Positions 1-8,044 of a stretch of 64,000 bases of DNA are shown here, piece after piece; the first letter of the stretch is position 1; each line of letters opens with the position of its first letter. Made by a program: the position numbers and the translations under genes. Below the pieces are notes generated by a model. It ran no database searches, had not been told where the DNA came from, and saw only the letters and a program-made list of their open reading frames with translations. Where the stretch lies: positions 1 to 64,000 of the forward strand of contig NZ_ML133579.1 in the NCBI RefSeq assembly GCF_003985125.1, in the 5' to 3' direction. The DNA is from Rhizobium phaseoli (lineage in GTDB: Bacteria; Pseudomonadota; Alphaproteobacteria; Rhizobiales; Rhizobiaceae).

Positions 1-1
1 C

Positions 2-343
2 CGAGCTTGTGATCGAAATGCCTTCCAGCACATCTTCGATTGGGTCTGCGACGATCACAGCATCGAGCATCGCCTGACCAAGGTGAAGCATCCCTGGACT
101 AACGGACAGGTCGAACGGATGAACCGAGCGATCAAGGAGGCGACCGTCAAGCGCTTCCACTACGACGATCATGCGCAGTTGAAAAAACATCTGGCCGACT
201 TTATCGACGCCTACAATTTCGGGCACCGGCTCAAGACGTTAAAGGGCCTTACGCCTTACGAGTTCATCTGTAGACGATGGACTTTGGAGCCGGATCGATT
301 CATCATCGACCCCATCCATCAAATGCCGGGACTAAACACCTAG
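2..343 (+). CDS. IS481-type transposase, 3' part only (5' end outside window)
   Basis: The reading frame is open from the first bases, so this is the C-terminal part of a longer gene. It carries the end of an rve/DDE integrase core: the stretch around HPWTNGQVERMNRAIKE contains the family's last catalytic acid (the E of NGQVERMNR), followed by the usual DAYNFGHRLKTLKGLTPYEF segment. The C-terminus HQMPGLNT is, as I recall, a normal ending for rhizobial IS481-family enzymes, so the 3' end appears complete. The stop codon TAG at 341-343 is also the first three bases of the inverted repeat that follows. Activity cannot be judged because the first two catalytic acids lie outside. Confidence 0.8.
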   Translation, partial: RACDRNAFQHIFDWVCDDHSIEHRLTKVKHPWTNGQVERMNRAIKEATVKRFHYDDHAQLKKHLADFIDAYNFGHRLKTLKGLTPYEFICRRWTLEPDRFIIDPIHQMPGLNT

Positions 344-613
344 AGCCTTTCCTGGTTAGATTGAAGCATTCTGTTGGCTCAAACGGAGTCGGATGGTCGA
401 CCGGCCGGCGCGCGTCGTAGCCCAGCTCTACGGCCAAGCCGGCCGGTCGATCAGCCGGCCCGTTTCAGCCAACCTGAAAGGCCGGGCATCTTTTCGCCAG
501 GATCAGAGGCGATCGGCTCGGACGTACCAGGGGGTACGCCCATCGCCAATCGCCTCTGCCCTGACGAAAACCTGCTCCGGCAGAATGCTTCAATCTAACC
601 AGGAAAGGCTCTA
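341..613. repeat. Nested palindromic intergenic element with perfect 33-bp terminal inverted repeats
   Basis: Arms at 341-373 and 581-613 are exact reverse complements over 33 bases (left arm begins TAGAGCCTTTCCTGGTTAGA). Inside lies a second imperfect palindrome, about 491-513 against 549-571, sharing CAGAGGCGAT on one side and ATCGCCTCTG on the other. A third GC-rich set of GGCCGG boxes sits around 400-470. The architecture matches the mosaic palindromic elements (RIME-like) scattered between rhizobial genes. No credible gene is inside. Confidence 0.85.
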
Positions 614-628
614 GCTGGCCTGCGCGGC

Positions 629-653
629 GGAACTTTTGACCGCCCGGCACGTT
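629..653 (+). promoter_or_regulatory. EcfG-type general stress promoter
   Basis: GGAAC at 629-633, a 16-base spacer and CGTT at 650-653 match the consensus recognised by EcfG sigma factors (GGAAC-N16/17-CGTT). It sits about 110 bases before the small gene at 764 and points at it. Confidence 0.8.
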
Positions 654-763
654 TTCGGCAGTGATTTGAGTCAATGCCGGGCGGTCTCATCTATGCAACG
701 TACGGTCATGACCCCCGTGCAAAACAGGCGGGCTTGCGCGCGCCCCAGCCAATGGAGACAGCC

Positions 764-1108
764 ATGACCTATTCCATTTTTCACTCCGGCCGCAGCCGCC
801 GCAACGGCACCTTCCACAGCTTCGAATCCGGCATCGAGGAACAGATCGAGGCGCTGCGCGACGAGTTGGCGGAACTGACGCGCCTCGTCGGCAAGAGTTC
901 CCGCCATCAGGGCGATAAAATCCGCGGCCAGGCAAGCGCCGGTTATGAGGAACTGCTCGCCCGCAGCGAGGATCTCTTACGCGAATTGCAGCACGGCTAC
1001 GAGCGCGGCGCGACCGAGATGCGCGAGACCGTGCGCAAACATCCGCTGGCAACGATCGGCGCCGCAGCCGCCTTCGGCCTGGCCATAGCCTTCCTCGCCC
1101 GGCGCTGA
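764..1108 (+). CDS. DUF883/ElaB-like membrane-anchored small protein
   Basis: A 114-residue protein with a long charged helical middle (repeated Glu/Arg/Leu, residues about 20-85) and one C-terminal hydrophobic segment (HPLATIGAAAAFGLAIAFLA) ending in RR. This is the layout of the ElaB/YqjD/DUF883 family, which in enterobacteria tethers stationary-phase ribosomes to the inner membrane; that role is known for the family, not shown here. The ATG at 764 was chosen because GGAGA lies just upstream at a usable distance; an in-frame ATG at 752 is possible. A perfect EcfG promoter at 629-653 marks it as a likely general stress gene. The next gene starts 9 bases after the stop and is probably co-transcribed. 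Confidence 0.75.
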   Translation: MTYSIFHSGRSRRNGTFHSFESGIEEQIEALRDELAELTRLVGKSSRHQGDKIRGQASAGYEELLARSEDLLRELQHGYERGATEMRETVRKHPLATIGAAAAFGLAIAFLARR

Positions 1109-1117
1109 GGAAGCGCG

Positions 1118-1516
1118 ATGCTGTCGATCCTCAGCCTGCTGACGGGCGCAAGCGTACACCGGACCGTGGCGCGCGCCAAACGCACCAGCATTTTCATTGT
1201 GCTCGCCCTGCTCTTCCTCCTCACCGCCTATGCGCTCGCAGTCGCCGCCGGCGCGATCTGGCTCGCCGGCATCTACGGCGCGGTCGGCGCCGCCCTCTTC
1301 CTGGCCGCTTGCGCGCTACTGATCGCCATCATCCTGGTGGTGGTGATGGCGATCATCAACGCCCAGGAGAAACGCCGCGCCCGCGAGCGCCGCGCAGCCC
1401 TGGAATCACTGGCGGCAGTCGGGCTCGGGCTCGTGCGCGCCCAGCCGCTCCTGACCGCCGGCGTGCTGGCGGCAATCGTCGCGGCCAATCTGGTGGGGTC
1501 GAAGCGCGAGGATTGA
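1118..1516 (+). CDS. Small inner-membrane protein, phage holin superfamily III-like
   Basis: A 132-residue protein with two clear transmembrane segments (about residues 23-48 and 52-80), a basic cytoplasmic stretch rich in Arg (QEKRRARERRAA) and a further hydrophobic segment near the C-terminus. The pattern resembles the actinobacterial/proteobacterial holin-3 superfamily, often found next to DUF883 genes. I cannot assign an activity. It follows the DUF883-like gene by 9 bases and would share its EcfG promoter, suggesting a two-gene envelope stress unit. Confidence 0.6.
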   Translation: MLSILSLLTGASVHRTVARAKRTSIFIVLALLFLLTAYALAVAAGAIWLAGIYGAVGAALFLAACALLIAIILVVVMAIINAQEKRRARERRAALESLAAVGLGLVRAQPLLTAGVLAAIVAANLVGSKRED

Positions 1517-1592
1517 GGAAGAGGAAAGAAACGGCTCGGAGCTTCTACACCCACATAACTGGACGACTGGGCACGGACGCCCGCGCCACCCA

Positions 1593-1623
1593 CCTCATTC
1601 CCGTGCCTGTCACAGGAATGAGG
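1593..1623. repeat. Small inverted repeat between convergent genes
   Basis: CCTCATTCC at 1593-1601 pairs with GGAATGAGG at 1615-1623 around a 13-base loop. It lies in the 200 bases between the membrane protein gene and the 3' end of ecfG. It could act as a weak terminator but has no T run; it resembles a short dispersed rhizobial repeat. Confidence 0.4.
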
Positions 1624-1715
1624 GCCGAGAAGTTGATGGCCGCAACATACCCGCAGCGCACCCCGCTCCGACTCTGCCACACCCGAAGGGCCGCCGGCTC
1701 TTCTCAATCATTTTC

Positions 1716-2273
1716 TCAAAACGCAAACGCCTTCGACGTCAGCGGCGCCGAGGTGGCGTCGGGGCCGAAATCGGCTTCGCCCGAGATCTGCAGCAATTCC
1801 TGCAGCCGTTGGCGGGCGCGGTTGACGCGGCTCTTGATGGTGCCGACGGCGCAGCCGCAGATTTCGGCCGCCTCCTCGTAGGAAAAGCCCGAGGCGCCGA
1901 CGAGGATGATCGCTTCGCGCTGGTCCGGCGGCAGCTGGTCTAGCGCCTTCTTGAAATCCTGCAGATCGAGCGCGCCATATTGCGAGGGGTGCATCGCCAT
2001 CGATTCGGTAAACAGGCCGTCGCTATCCTGCACCTCGCGGCCGCTCTTACGCATCTGGCTGTAGAGTTCGTTGCGCAGGATCGTAAAGAGCCAGGCCTTC
2101 ATGTTGGTGCCCATCTCGAAATGATCCTGTTTGGCCCAGGCCTTCATGATGGTGTCTTGAACGAGATCGTCGGCACGATCATGCCGTCCGATCAGAGAAA
2201 TAGCAAATGCGCGAAGGCTTGGGAGGGCCGCCAGCAGTTCCCGCTTGAAGCTGGGTTGCACTTTATCTTCCAT
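1716..2273 (-). CDS. ecfG: General stress response ECF sigma factor EcfG (RpoE4/RpoE2 type)
   Basis: A 185-residue ECF sigma factor. Region 2 includes DDLVQDTIMKAWAKQDHF and AWLFTILRNELYSQMRK; region 4 includes LPPDQREAIILVGASGFSYE and the helix-turn-helix CAVGTIKSRVNRARQRL. Length and sequence fit the EcfG (ECF15) group that drives the general stress response of Alphaproteobacteria (RpoE4 in R. etli, RpoE2 in Sinorhizobium). The neighbouring nepR (10 bases upstream, same strand) and divergent phyR make the call firm. EcfG is normally held by NepR and released when phosphorylated PhyR binds NepR. It probably drives its own operon and the GGAAC/CGTT promoters seen in this region. Confidence 0.95.
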   Translation of the reverse strand: MEDKVQPSFKRELLAALPSLRAFAISLIGRHDRADDLVQDTIMKAWAKQDHFEMGTNMKAWLFTILRNELYSQMRKSGREVQDSDGLFTESMAMHPSQYGALDLQDFKKALDQLPPDQREAIILVGASGFSYEEAAEICGCAVGTIKSRVNRARQRLQELLQISGEADFGPDATSAPLTSKAFAF

Positions 2274-2283
2274 GCGGGCGGTC

Positions 2284-2490
2284 CTATTCGGCCATCTTGG
2301 CGGAAGCCATCATCTCGGCATGGTCGAGCTTTTCGAGAAGATCGAGAAAACGATCGGGGATCGCTTCACCCTGTGCGGCCGCATAAAGCGACCGCAATTT
2401 GACACCGATCTGATTGTTCGGGTCCAGGATATCGCTTGCCCGCAGCTCCAGCTTTCGCTGATCGGCTGCTTCCTTCTTGCGTGTGGTCAT
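2284..2490 (-). CDS. nepR: Anti-sigma factor NepR
   Basis: A 68-residue protein with the NepR core IGVKLRSLYAAAQGEAIPDR followed by FLDLLEKLDHAE, which forms the two helices that grip EcfG or, alternatively, the sigma-like domain of PhyR. I chose the ATG at 2490 (MTTRKKEAADQ); the frame stays open upstream, but those residues do not look conserved. It is followed after 10 bases by ecfG, and the pair is divergent from phyR, the standard order in Rhizobiales. Confidence 0.9.
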   Translation of the reverse strand: MTTRKKEAADQRKLELRASDILDPNNQIGVKLRSLYAAAQGEAIPDRFLDLLEKLDHAEMMASAKMAE

Positions 2491-2642
2491 CAATTCGTCT
2501 TCTCGCCGGTTGTCTTGTTGCAGAGGCGTGCACAGCATAATCACGACTTCAACCAGCGACACCGAGGTTTTCGATTATCGATGGTGCCAATGTTTGCCGC
2601 GGCGTAGGTCAAAATGCTCGCCCTTTCTTTGTCGGCTGGAAT

Positions 2643-2667
2643 AATGCGGCCCGACGAAAAAAGTTCC
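2643..2667 (-). promoter_or_regulatory. Candidate EcfG promoter for nepR-ecfG (one mismatch)
   Basis: On the minus strand GGAAC (2667-2663) is followed after 16 bases by CATT (2646-2643), one base off the CGTT consensus. The spacer begins TTTTTTC, as does the phyR promoter's spacer on the other strand (TTTTTTA). It would give autoregulation of nepR-ecfG. Confidence 0.5.
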
Positions 2668-2676
2668 TGCCGTTCC

Positions 2677-2701
2677 GGAACTTTTTTATCAAGATGACGT
2701 T
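2677..2701 (+). promoter_or_regulatory. EcfG-type promoter for phyR
   Basis: GGAAC at 2677-2681, a 16-base spacer and CGTT at 2698-2701, 45 bases before the phyR start codon. It is a perfect match to the EcfG consensus and lies only about 10 bases from the divergent nepR candidate promoter. Confidence 0.85.
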
Positions 2702-2746
2702 AATTGCTCATTGAAGCCAATGCCGGCCTGTATACAGGAGCCATTT

Positions 2747-3541
2747 ATGACACTTTCTACTCGAATTGCGCCGCACCTGCCTTATCTGCGTCGCTATTCC
2801 CGCGCGCTGACCGGTACCCAGACTTCAGGTGACGCCTACGTCGCCGCCGTTCTTGAAGCCATCATTGCCGATCTATCGATTTTTCCGGATACGGCGAATG
2901 ACCGGGTCGCCCTCTACAAACTGTTTACGCAACTATTTGGTTCCACTGCCGTCCAGATTCCGGAACCGACCTCGCCATATGCCTGGGAACAGCGCGCCAC
3001 CCTCAACCTGTCCAAGGTCTCGCCCGGCGCCCGCCAGGCTTTTCTGCTTGCTTCCGTGGAGAATTTCCGCGTCGCCGAAATCGCAGACATTCTTGAGCTC
3101 GATGAACAGGATGTCATGCAGCTGCTCGACAAGGCTTCGCAGGAGATTTCCCGTCAGGTGGCAACCGATATCATGATCATCGAGGACGAGCCGTTGATCG
3201 CCATGGATATCGAGCAGATGGTCGAAAGTCTCGGCCACCGCGTTACCGGCATCGCCCGCACCCATGCCGAAGCCGTCGCGCTCTATAACAAGACGAAGCC
3301 AAGCATGGTGCTCGCCGATATCCAGCTTGCCGACGGCAGTTCCGGCATCGACGCGGTCAACGACATTCTCAAGACGTCGAGCGTGCCGGTGATCTTCATC
3401 ACCGCTTTCCCGGAACGGCTTCTGACGGGCGAGCGTCCAGAACCCACTTTCCTTGTCACGAAACCTTTCAACCCCGACATGGTCAAGGCACTGATCAGCC
3501 AAGCGCTTTTCTTCAATGAATCGACCAAAGTAGCCGCCTGA
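2747..3541 (+). CDS. phyR: Anti-anti-sigma response regulator PhyR
   Basis: A 264-residue protein with the PhyR layout: an N-terminal sigma-like domain (residues about 1-130; sigma-4-like part ARQAFLLASVENFRVAEIAD) and a C-terminal receiver. The receiver shows the acidic pair in MIIEDEPLIAMD, the phosphoacceptor Asp191 in VLADIQLADG, and the conserved Lys in LVTKPFNP. On phosphorylation the sigma-like domain is exposed and takes NepR away from EcfG. The ATG at 2747 follows CAGGAG by six bases and gives the standard length; an in-frame ATG at 2711 is less likely. Its own EcfG promoter lies just upstream. Confidence 0.95.
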   Translation: MTLSTRIAPHLPYLRRYSRALTGTQTSGDAYVAAVLEAIIADLSIFPDTANDRVALYKLFTQLFGSTAVQIPEPTSPYAWEQRATLNLSKVSPGARQAFLLASVENFRVAEIADILELDEQDVMQLLDKASQEISRQVATDIMIIEDEPLIAMDIEQMVESLGHRVTGIARTHAEAVALYNKTKPSMVLADIQLADGSSGIDAVNDILKTSSVPVIFITAFPERLLTGERPEPTFLVTKPFNPDMVKALISQALFFNESTKVAA

Positions 3542-3561
3542 GACGCAATTTTCCGCCCTTC

Positions 3562-3587
3562 GGAACCAAACCATCGAAACAGGCGTT
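3562..3587 (+). promoter_or_regulatory. EcfG-type promoter for the HWE kinase gene
   Basis: GGAAC at 3562-3566, a 17-base spacer and CGTT at 3584-3587, between phyR and the kinase start at 3716. It fits the consensus with the longer allowed spacer. Confidence 0.75.
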
Positions 3588-3715
3588 CCGGTGCTGCCGG
3601 GACGCGTCGATGGCCTTAACGGTTTTTGCAGCGCTTTGTTCTAGAGTTGGCAGGCAGTTTCTGGAAGGGCGTTCCCTTCAGCGACGTTCACAATGTCACA
3701 AGGAAAGGCGGCCGA

Positions 3716-4729
3716 GTGAATACGACTGAAACATTGTCGGGCACGCCTTTCACCTTCGAAGGCAAAGCCGCAATGATGGAACGGGCGCTCGGCAGCGCCG
3801 GTATTTCAATTCTCTGCCAGGACTCCCGGCTTTCGATTTTCTACGCCGAAAATCTGCCGCCTTATTTCGCGGCGCTCTTCATGCCCGGCGGCACTGATGC
3901 CGGCCTTTTCGGCGACACCCATGGGCAGTATCTGACAGCGCTGAAACACAAGGTGCTGGAGACCGGTATCCCCAACAATGCCGAAGTCGAGATCGACATC
4001 GACGGCGAAATGCGCACTTACGAACTGAAAATCCAGCGCACCGGCGACCGTGGCACGCACGGGCTTCTGTCCGTCATGACTGAGGTCACCGAAAGCCGGC
4101 ATCGTGAAAAAGTACTGAAATCGCTGCTGCGCGAACTCTCGCACCGCTCGAAGAACCTTCTCGCCATCATTCAGGGCATTGCCACGCAGACGGCGCGAAA
4201 CACGTTGTCTCTCGACAGCTTCCTCCTGAAATTCCGCGGGCGGCTGCAATCGCTTTCCAATTCCCAGGACCTGATCACGGATTCGAGCTGGCGCGGCGCC
4301 TATCTCTTCGAACTCGCCGAAAAGCAGTTCGCCCCCTACTGGCCGGAGACATCGGGCTCCATGCCAATCTACGGCATCAACGCGCATCTGACGCCGAATG
4401 CCGCCGTACATCTGGGGCTCGCCCTCCACGAACTCATCGTGAACTCCGCCTCCTATGGCGCAATTGCCGGCGGCGCTGCCTCCATCACGCTCAACTGCCG
4501 GGAAGCTGCGATTGGCGACCGAAGGGCGATCGAAATCGCCTGGGCGGAAGTGCTGCAGGATCAGTCGGAGGTCCATGAATTCAGCGACAACAGCTTCGGC
4601 CGCACCGTGCTGGAGCGTGTCGTGCCCTCGTCGGTCAACGGCAAAGCGGAACTAAACCTTGTGCCCGGCCGCATCGAATATCGACTGACCATTCCGGAAA
4701 CCGAATTCGAAATCTTCAAGCGTGTGTGA
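3716..4729 (+). CDS. HWE-family sensor histidine kinase of the PhyR system
   Basis: A 337-residue kinase beginning at GTG 3716, which has AGGAAAGG upstream; the frame is open further upstream but lacks a good site. Residues about 15-130 form a PAS-like sensory part. The phosphoacceptor box ELSHRSKNLLAIIQGIA has His143; the N box is LALHELIVNSASYGA, and WAE in EIAWAEVLQ is the HWE signature. No transmembrane segment is visible, so it is probably cytosolic. Kinases of this kind next to phyR (for example RsiC of Sinorhizobium) phosphorylate PhyR. Position directly after phyR with its own EcfG promoter supports the same role here, with positive feedback; this is inference. Confidence 0.85.
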   Translation: MNTTETLSGTPFTFEGKAAMMERALGSAGISILCQDSRLSIFYAENLPPYFAALFMPGGTDAGLFGDTHGQYLTALKHKVLETGIPNNAEVEIDIDGEMRTYELKIQRTGDRGTHGLLSVMTEVTESRHREKVLKSLLRELSHRSKNLLAIIQGIATQTARNTLSLDSFLLKFRGRLQSLSNSQDLITDSSWRGAYLFELAEKQFAPYWPETSGSMPIYGINAHLTPNAAVHLGLALHELIVNSASYGAIAGGAASITLNCREAAIGDRRAIEIAWAEVLQDQSEVHEFSDNSFGRTVLERVVPSSVNGKAELNLVPGRIEYRLTIPETEFEIFKRV

Positions 4730-4732
4730 ACA

Positions 4733-4844
4733 GCGCTAAAGCGCGTCGCGATCTTTCAGATTCGCTCTTTGCGCTTTAGCTCTTTGTTCTGGCGCATGTC
4801 GTTTCCGCAAAACCGCTGCACACTTTTGCGCGACATGCTTTAAC
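4733..4844. repeat. Composite rhizobial palindromic repeat, copy A
   Basis: Two hairpins in tandem: the first pairs GCGCTAAAGCG-type sequence near 4733 with CGCTTTAG near 4772-4779; the second pairs GCGCATGTCG at 4792 with CGACATGC at 4831, enclosing an inner GCAAAA/TTTTGC pair. It is related to the repeat at 52447-52560, with the matching part in the opposite orientation. Confidence 0.7.
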
Positions 4845-5242
4845 GACAAACCGCAAAAGAAAAACAGCCGGTGCGAGGGCGGCGCACCGGCTGTCTTCAC
4901 TCACCGGGAGGGGACCGTGAGTACGTCCGGATAGTGGGTTGGGGGCGCGCATGTTGGGTCGATGCGATCACCATCCGGATATCGCAATAACGACGACATC
5001 CAAGTTTGGTTCCCTGCGATCGTAAAAAAATTCCACTTTTTTGAATCTTTTTTCGGAGGCGCTTTCTGGAGCGAACGCGCGAATAGTTCGCAGACCCAAG
5101 GTGAGAAAATTTATCATGAGAAAACAGTGATTTGCGCGGGCTCACAAAAGAGCGGCCTTTCAAAATTTTACCGTTTGATAAATTTTTAAACCTGAGTTAC
5201 GCTTTCCCTCACAGGCCGTTTACCGATAATGAGGGAACTTCA
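4845..5242 (+). promoter_or_regulatory. AT-rich upstream region of preT with hairpin
   Basis: A hairpin ACAGCCGGTGC (4864-4874) / GCACCGGCTGT (4884-4894) comes first and may end kinase-gene transcripts, although the T run is poor. The rest is low in GC, with no convincing gene. It must hold the preT promoter. I found no clear RutR-type palindrome in it. Confidence 0.45.
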
Positions 5243-6604
5243 ATGGAACGACTGGAAACTGGGATTCATGCTGGTCGGCTTTCGCCCGCCGAGTATGAAG
5301 CTAATTTTTCCGATCTTCATCCGCGCCTCGACAATCACGAGGCGCTGGTCGCCGCCGACCGCTGCTACTTCTGTTATGACGCGCCGTGCATGACGGCCTG
5401 TCCTACCTCGATCGACATTCCGCTGTTCATCCGGCAGATTTCGACTGGCAATCCGCTCGGCTCGGCAAAGACGATCTTCGACCAGAACATCCTCGGCGGC
5501 ATGTGTGCCCGCGTCTGTCCCACCGAAGAGCTCTGCGAAAAGGCCTGCGTGCGCAACACCGCCGAAGAGCGGCCCGTCGAGATCGGCCGCCTGCAGCGTT
5601 ACGCGACCGACGCCGCCATGCAGGCCGGTAAACAGTTCTATGTCAGAGCCGAAGCATCAGGAAAGAGGATCGCCATCGTCGGCGCCGGGCCGGCAGGTCT
5701 TGCCGCGGCTCACCGCCTGGCGGTGAAAGGCCATTCCGTCACCATCTACGACGCCAGGGAAAAATCCGGCGGCCTCAACGAATATGGCATCGCCACCTAT
5801 AAGACGGTCGACGATTTTGCGCAGGCGGAAGTCGATTATGTGCTTTCGGTCGGCGGCATCGATGTCCGCCACGGCGCTCTTCTCGGCCGCGATTTTTCGC
5901 TTGCCGACCTGCAGGCGCAATATGATGCCGTCTTCCTCGGTATCGGCCTTGCCGGCGTCAACGCGCTGCGCATCGAGGGCGAGAGCCTTGCGGGCGTCGA
6001 CGATGCCGTCGATTTCATCGCCGCACTCCGCCAAGCCGAGGACAAGAGCGACATCGCCATCGGCCGCCGCGTCGTCGTTCTCGGCGGCGGCATGACCGCG
6101 ATCGACGCTGCCGTGCAGGCAAAGCTGCTCGGCGCCGAAGAGGTGACGATCTGTTACCGCCGCGGCAAGGAGCACATGAACGCCTCCGAGTATGAGCAGG
6201 ATCTGGCAAGCTCCAAAGGCGTCATCATCCGCCATTGGCTGGCGCCGAAATCGATCCTGGCGCAGGACGGCAAGGTCGCCGCGATCGAAGTGGAATACAC
6301 CAAGCTCGTCGAAGGCCGCCTTGTTGGCACCGGTGAGACCGGCGTGATTGCCGCCGACCAGATCTTCAAGGCGATCGGCCAGACCTTTGAAGCCTCCGGC
6401 CTTGGTTCGCTGCGCATGGAATCCGGCCGCATCGCCGTCGACGTCGAAGGTCGCACGTCGCTCGACGGCGTCTGGGCCGGCGGCGACTGCGTCTTCGGCG
6501 GCGAGGATCTCACGGTTTCCGCCGTTGCCCACGGCCGCGACGCGGCCGAATCCATCCATCGCACCCTTTCCGCAGCAGCCGCTCCGGCTGTCGCGGTTGC
6601 TTGA
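5243..6604 (+). CDS. preT: NAD-dependent dihydropyrimidine dehydrogenase, PreT subunit
   Basis: A 453-residue flavoprotein that feeds electrons from NAD(P)H to PreA in the reduction of uracil and thymine. The N-terminal GltD-like domain has the iron-sulfur cysteines in CYFCYDAPCMTACPTSIDIP and MCARVCPTEELCEKAC. The FAD site IAIVGAGPAGLAAAHRLA starts near residue 138, and a second nucleotide site VVVLGGGMTAIDAAVQA lies near residue 274. The C-terminal GGDCVFGGEDLTVSAVAHG matches the FAD-closing motif. The start ATG 5243 lies behind GAGGGAAC. preA begins 14 bases after the stop. This is the first enzyme of reductive pyrimidine catabolism; the later enzymes are at 18151 and 19867. Confidence 0.93.
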   Translation: MERLETGIHAGRLSPAEYEANFSDLHPRLDNHEALVAADRCYFCYDAPCMTACPTSIDIPLFIRQISTGNPLGSAKTIFDQNILGGMCARVCPTEELCEKACVRNTAEERPVEIGRLQRYATDAAMQAGKQFYVRAEASGKRIAIVGAGPAGLAAAHRLAVKGHSVTIYDAREKSGGLNEYGIATYKTVDDFAQAEVDYVLSVGGIDVRHGALLGRDFSLADLQAQYDAVFLGIGLAGVNALRIEGESLAGVDDAVDFIAALRQAEDKSDIAIGRRVVVLGGGMTAIDAAVQAKLLGAEEVTICYRRGKEHMNASEYEQDLASSKGVIIRHWLAPKSILAQDGKVAAIEVEYTKLVEGRLVGTGETGVIAADQIFKAIGQTFEASGLGSLRMESGRIAVDVEGRTSLDGVWAGGDCVFGGEDLTVSAVAHGRDAAESIHRTLSAAAAPAVAVA

Positions 6605-6618
6605 GGGGAGAGAGAACC

Positions 6619-7932
6619 ATGGCTGATCTCCGCAATAATTTCGTCGGCATCAAATCCCCGAACCCGTTCTGGCTGGCGTCTGCGCCGCCGACTGACAAGG
6701 CCTATAACGTCGAGCGCGCCTTCAAGGCCGGCTGGGGCGGCGTGGTCTGGAAAACGCTCGGCGAGGAAGGCCCGCCCGTCGTCAACGTCAACGGCCCCCG
6801 CTACGGCGCGATCTGGGGCGCCGACCGCCGCCTGCTCGGCCTCAACAATATCGAGCTCATCACCGACCGCGATCTCTACACCAACCTGCGGGAAATGAAG
6901 CAGGTCAAGATGAACTGGCCGGACCGGGCGCTGATCGCCTCGATCATGGTGCCCTGCGAGGAACAGGCCTGGAAGGCGATCCTGCCGCTCGTCGAAGAGA
7001 CCGGCGCCGATGGCATCGAACTCAATTTCGGCTGTCCGCACGGCATGTCGGAACGCGGCATGGGCTCGGCCGTCGGCCAGGTGCCGGAATATATCGAAAT
7101 GGTCGTGCGCTGGTGCAAGCAGTACACCCGCATGCCCGTCATCACCAAGCTCACGCCCAACATCACCGATATCCGCCGCCCTGCGCGTGCCGCCAAGGCG
7201 GGCGGCACCGACGCCGTCTCGCTGATCAACACGATCAATTCGATCGTCTCCGTCGATCTCGACAATTTCGCCCCCAACCCGACGGTCGGCGGCAAGGGCA
7301 GCCATGGCGGCTATTGCGGCCCGGCAGTCAAGCCGATCGCCCTCAATATGGTGGCCGAGATCGCCCGCGATCCTGAGACCTACGGCCTGCCGATCTCGGG
7401 CATCGGCGGCATCACCACCTGGCGCGATGCGGCCGAATTCCTCGCGCTCGGCGCCGGCAACGTGCAGGTCTGCACCGCCGCCATGACCTACGGCTTCAAG
7501 ATCGTGCAGGAAATGATCACGGGCCTCAGCGACTGGATGGACGAAAAGGGTCACAAGACCCTCGACGACATCACCGGCCGCGCCGTGCAGAACGTCACCG
7601 ACTGGCAATACCTGAACCTCAACTACATCGCCAAGGCGAAGATCGACCAGGACGCCTGCATCAAATGCGGTCGCTGCTACATCGCCTGCGAGGACACCTC
7701 GCATCAGGCGATCACCAACGTCGTCAATGGCCTGCGCCACTTCGAGGTGATGGACGAGGAATGCGTCGGCTGCAATCTCTGCGTCAGCGTCTGCCCGGTC
7801 GAGAACTGCATCACCATGGAGCAGCTCCCCGCTGGCAGCCTCGACAAGCGCACCGGCAAGGTGGTCGACCCGAACTACGCCAACTGGACGACGCACCCGA
7901 ACAACCCGATGGCCCGCCAGGCCGCGGAGTGA
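6619..7932 (+). CDS. preA: NAD-dependent dihydropyrimidine dehydrogenase, PreA subunit
   Basis: A 437-residue protein with a dihydroorotate-dehydrogenase-like FMN barrel followed by a ferredoxin domain. The catalytic cysteine is in LNFGCPHGMSERGMG, a substrate-binding Asn stretch is in SLINTINSI, and FMN-phosphate glycines are in SGIGGITTW. Two 4Fe-4S sets, CIKCGRCYIAC and CVGCNLCVSVCPVENC, close the protein. It reduces uracil or thymine to the 5,6-dihydro form. The ATG at 6619 follows GGGGAGAGAG. It forms an operon with preT and is followed by a strong terminator-like hairpin. Confidence 0.95.
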   Translation: MADLRNNFVGIKSPNPFWLASAPPTDKAYNVERAFKAGWGGVVWKTLGEEGPPVVNVNGPRYGAIWGADRRLLGLNNIELITDRDLYTNLREMKQVKMNWPDRALIASIMVPCEEQAWKAILPLVEETGADGIELNFGCPHGMSERGMGSAVGQVPEYIEMVVRWCKQYTRMPVITKLTPNITDIRRPARAAKAGGTDAVSLINTINSIVSVDLDNFAPNPTVGGKGSHGGYCGPAVKPIALNMVAEIARDPETYGLPISGIGGITTWRDAAEFLALGAGNVQVCTAAMTYGFKIVQEMITGLSDWMDEKGHKTLDDITGRAVQNVTDWQYLNLNYIAKAKIDQDACIKCGRCYIACEDTSHQAITNVVNGLRHFEVMDEECVGCNLCVSVCPVENCITMEQLPAGSLDKRTGKVVDPNYANWTTHPNNPMARQAAE

Positions 7933-7939
7933 TGGGCCT

Positions 7940-7974
7940 GCAACGCCGCGGAGAAGTTTAATCCGCGGCGTTGC
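7940..7974 (+). terminator. Terminator-like hairpin after preTA
   Basis: A perfect 13-bp stem, GCAACGCCGCGGA (7940-7952) with TCCGCGGCGTTGC (7962-7974), loop of 9 bases, beginning 8 bases after the preA stop. There is no T run, so termination efficiency is uncertain. Confidence 0.65.
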
Positions 7975-8044
7975 ACTGGGCCCGCAATGGATCTAGGGGG
8001 ATCATGCTGCGCCATCGCAGCGTGCAACCGAAGAGGAGGCAGCC

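Noticed and set aside
6154..7896. A 580-codon open frame on the minus strand across preA
   Set aside because: It is antisense to a firmly identified enzyme, is rich in Ala, Asp, Arg and Val as GC-rich antisense frames are, and shows no motif.
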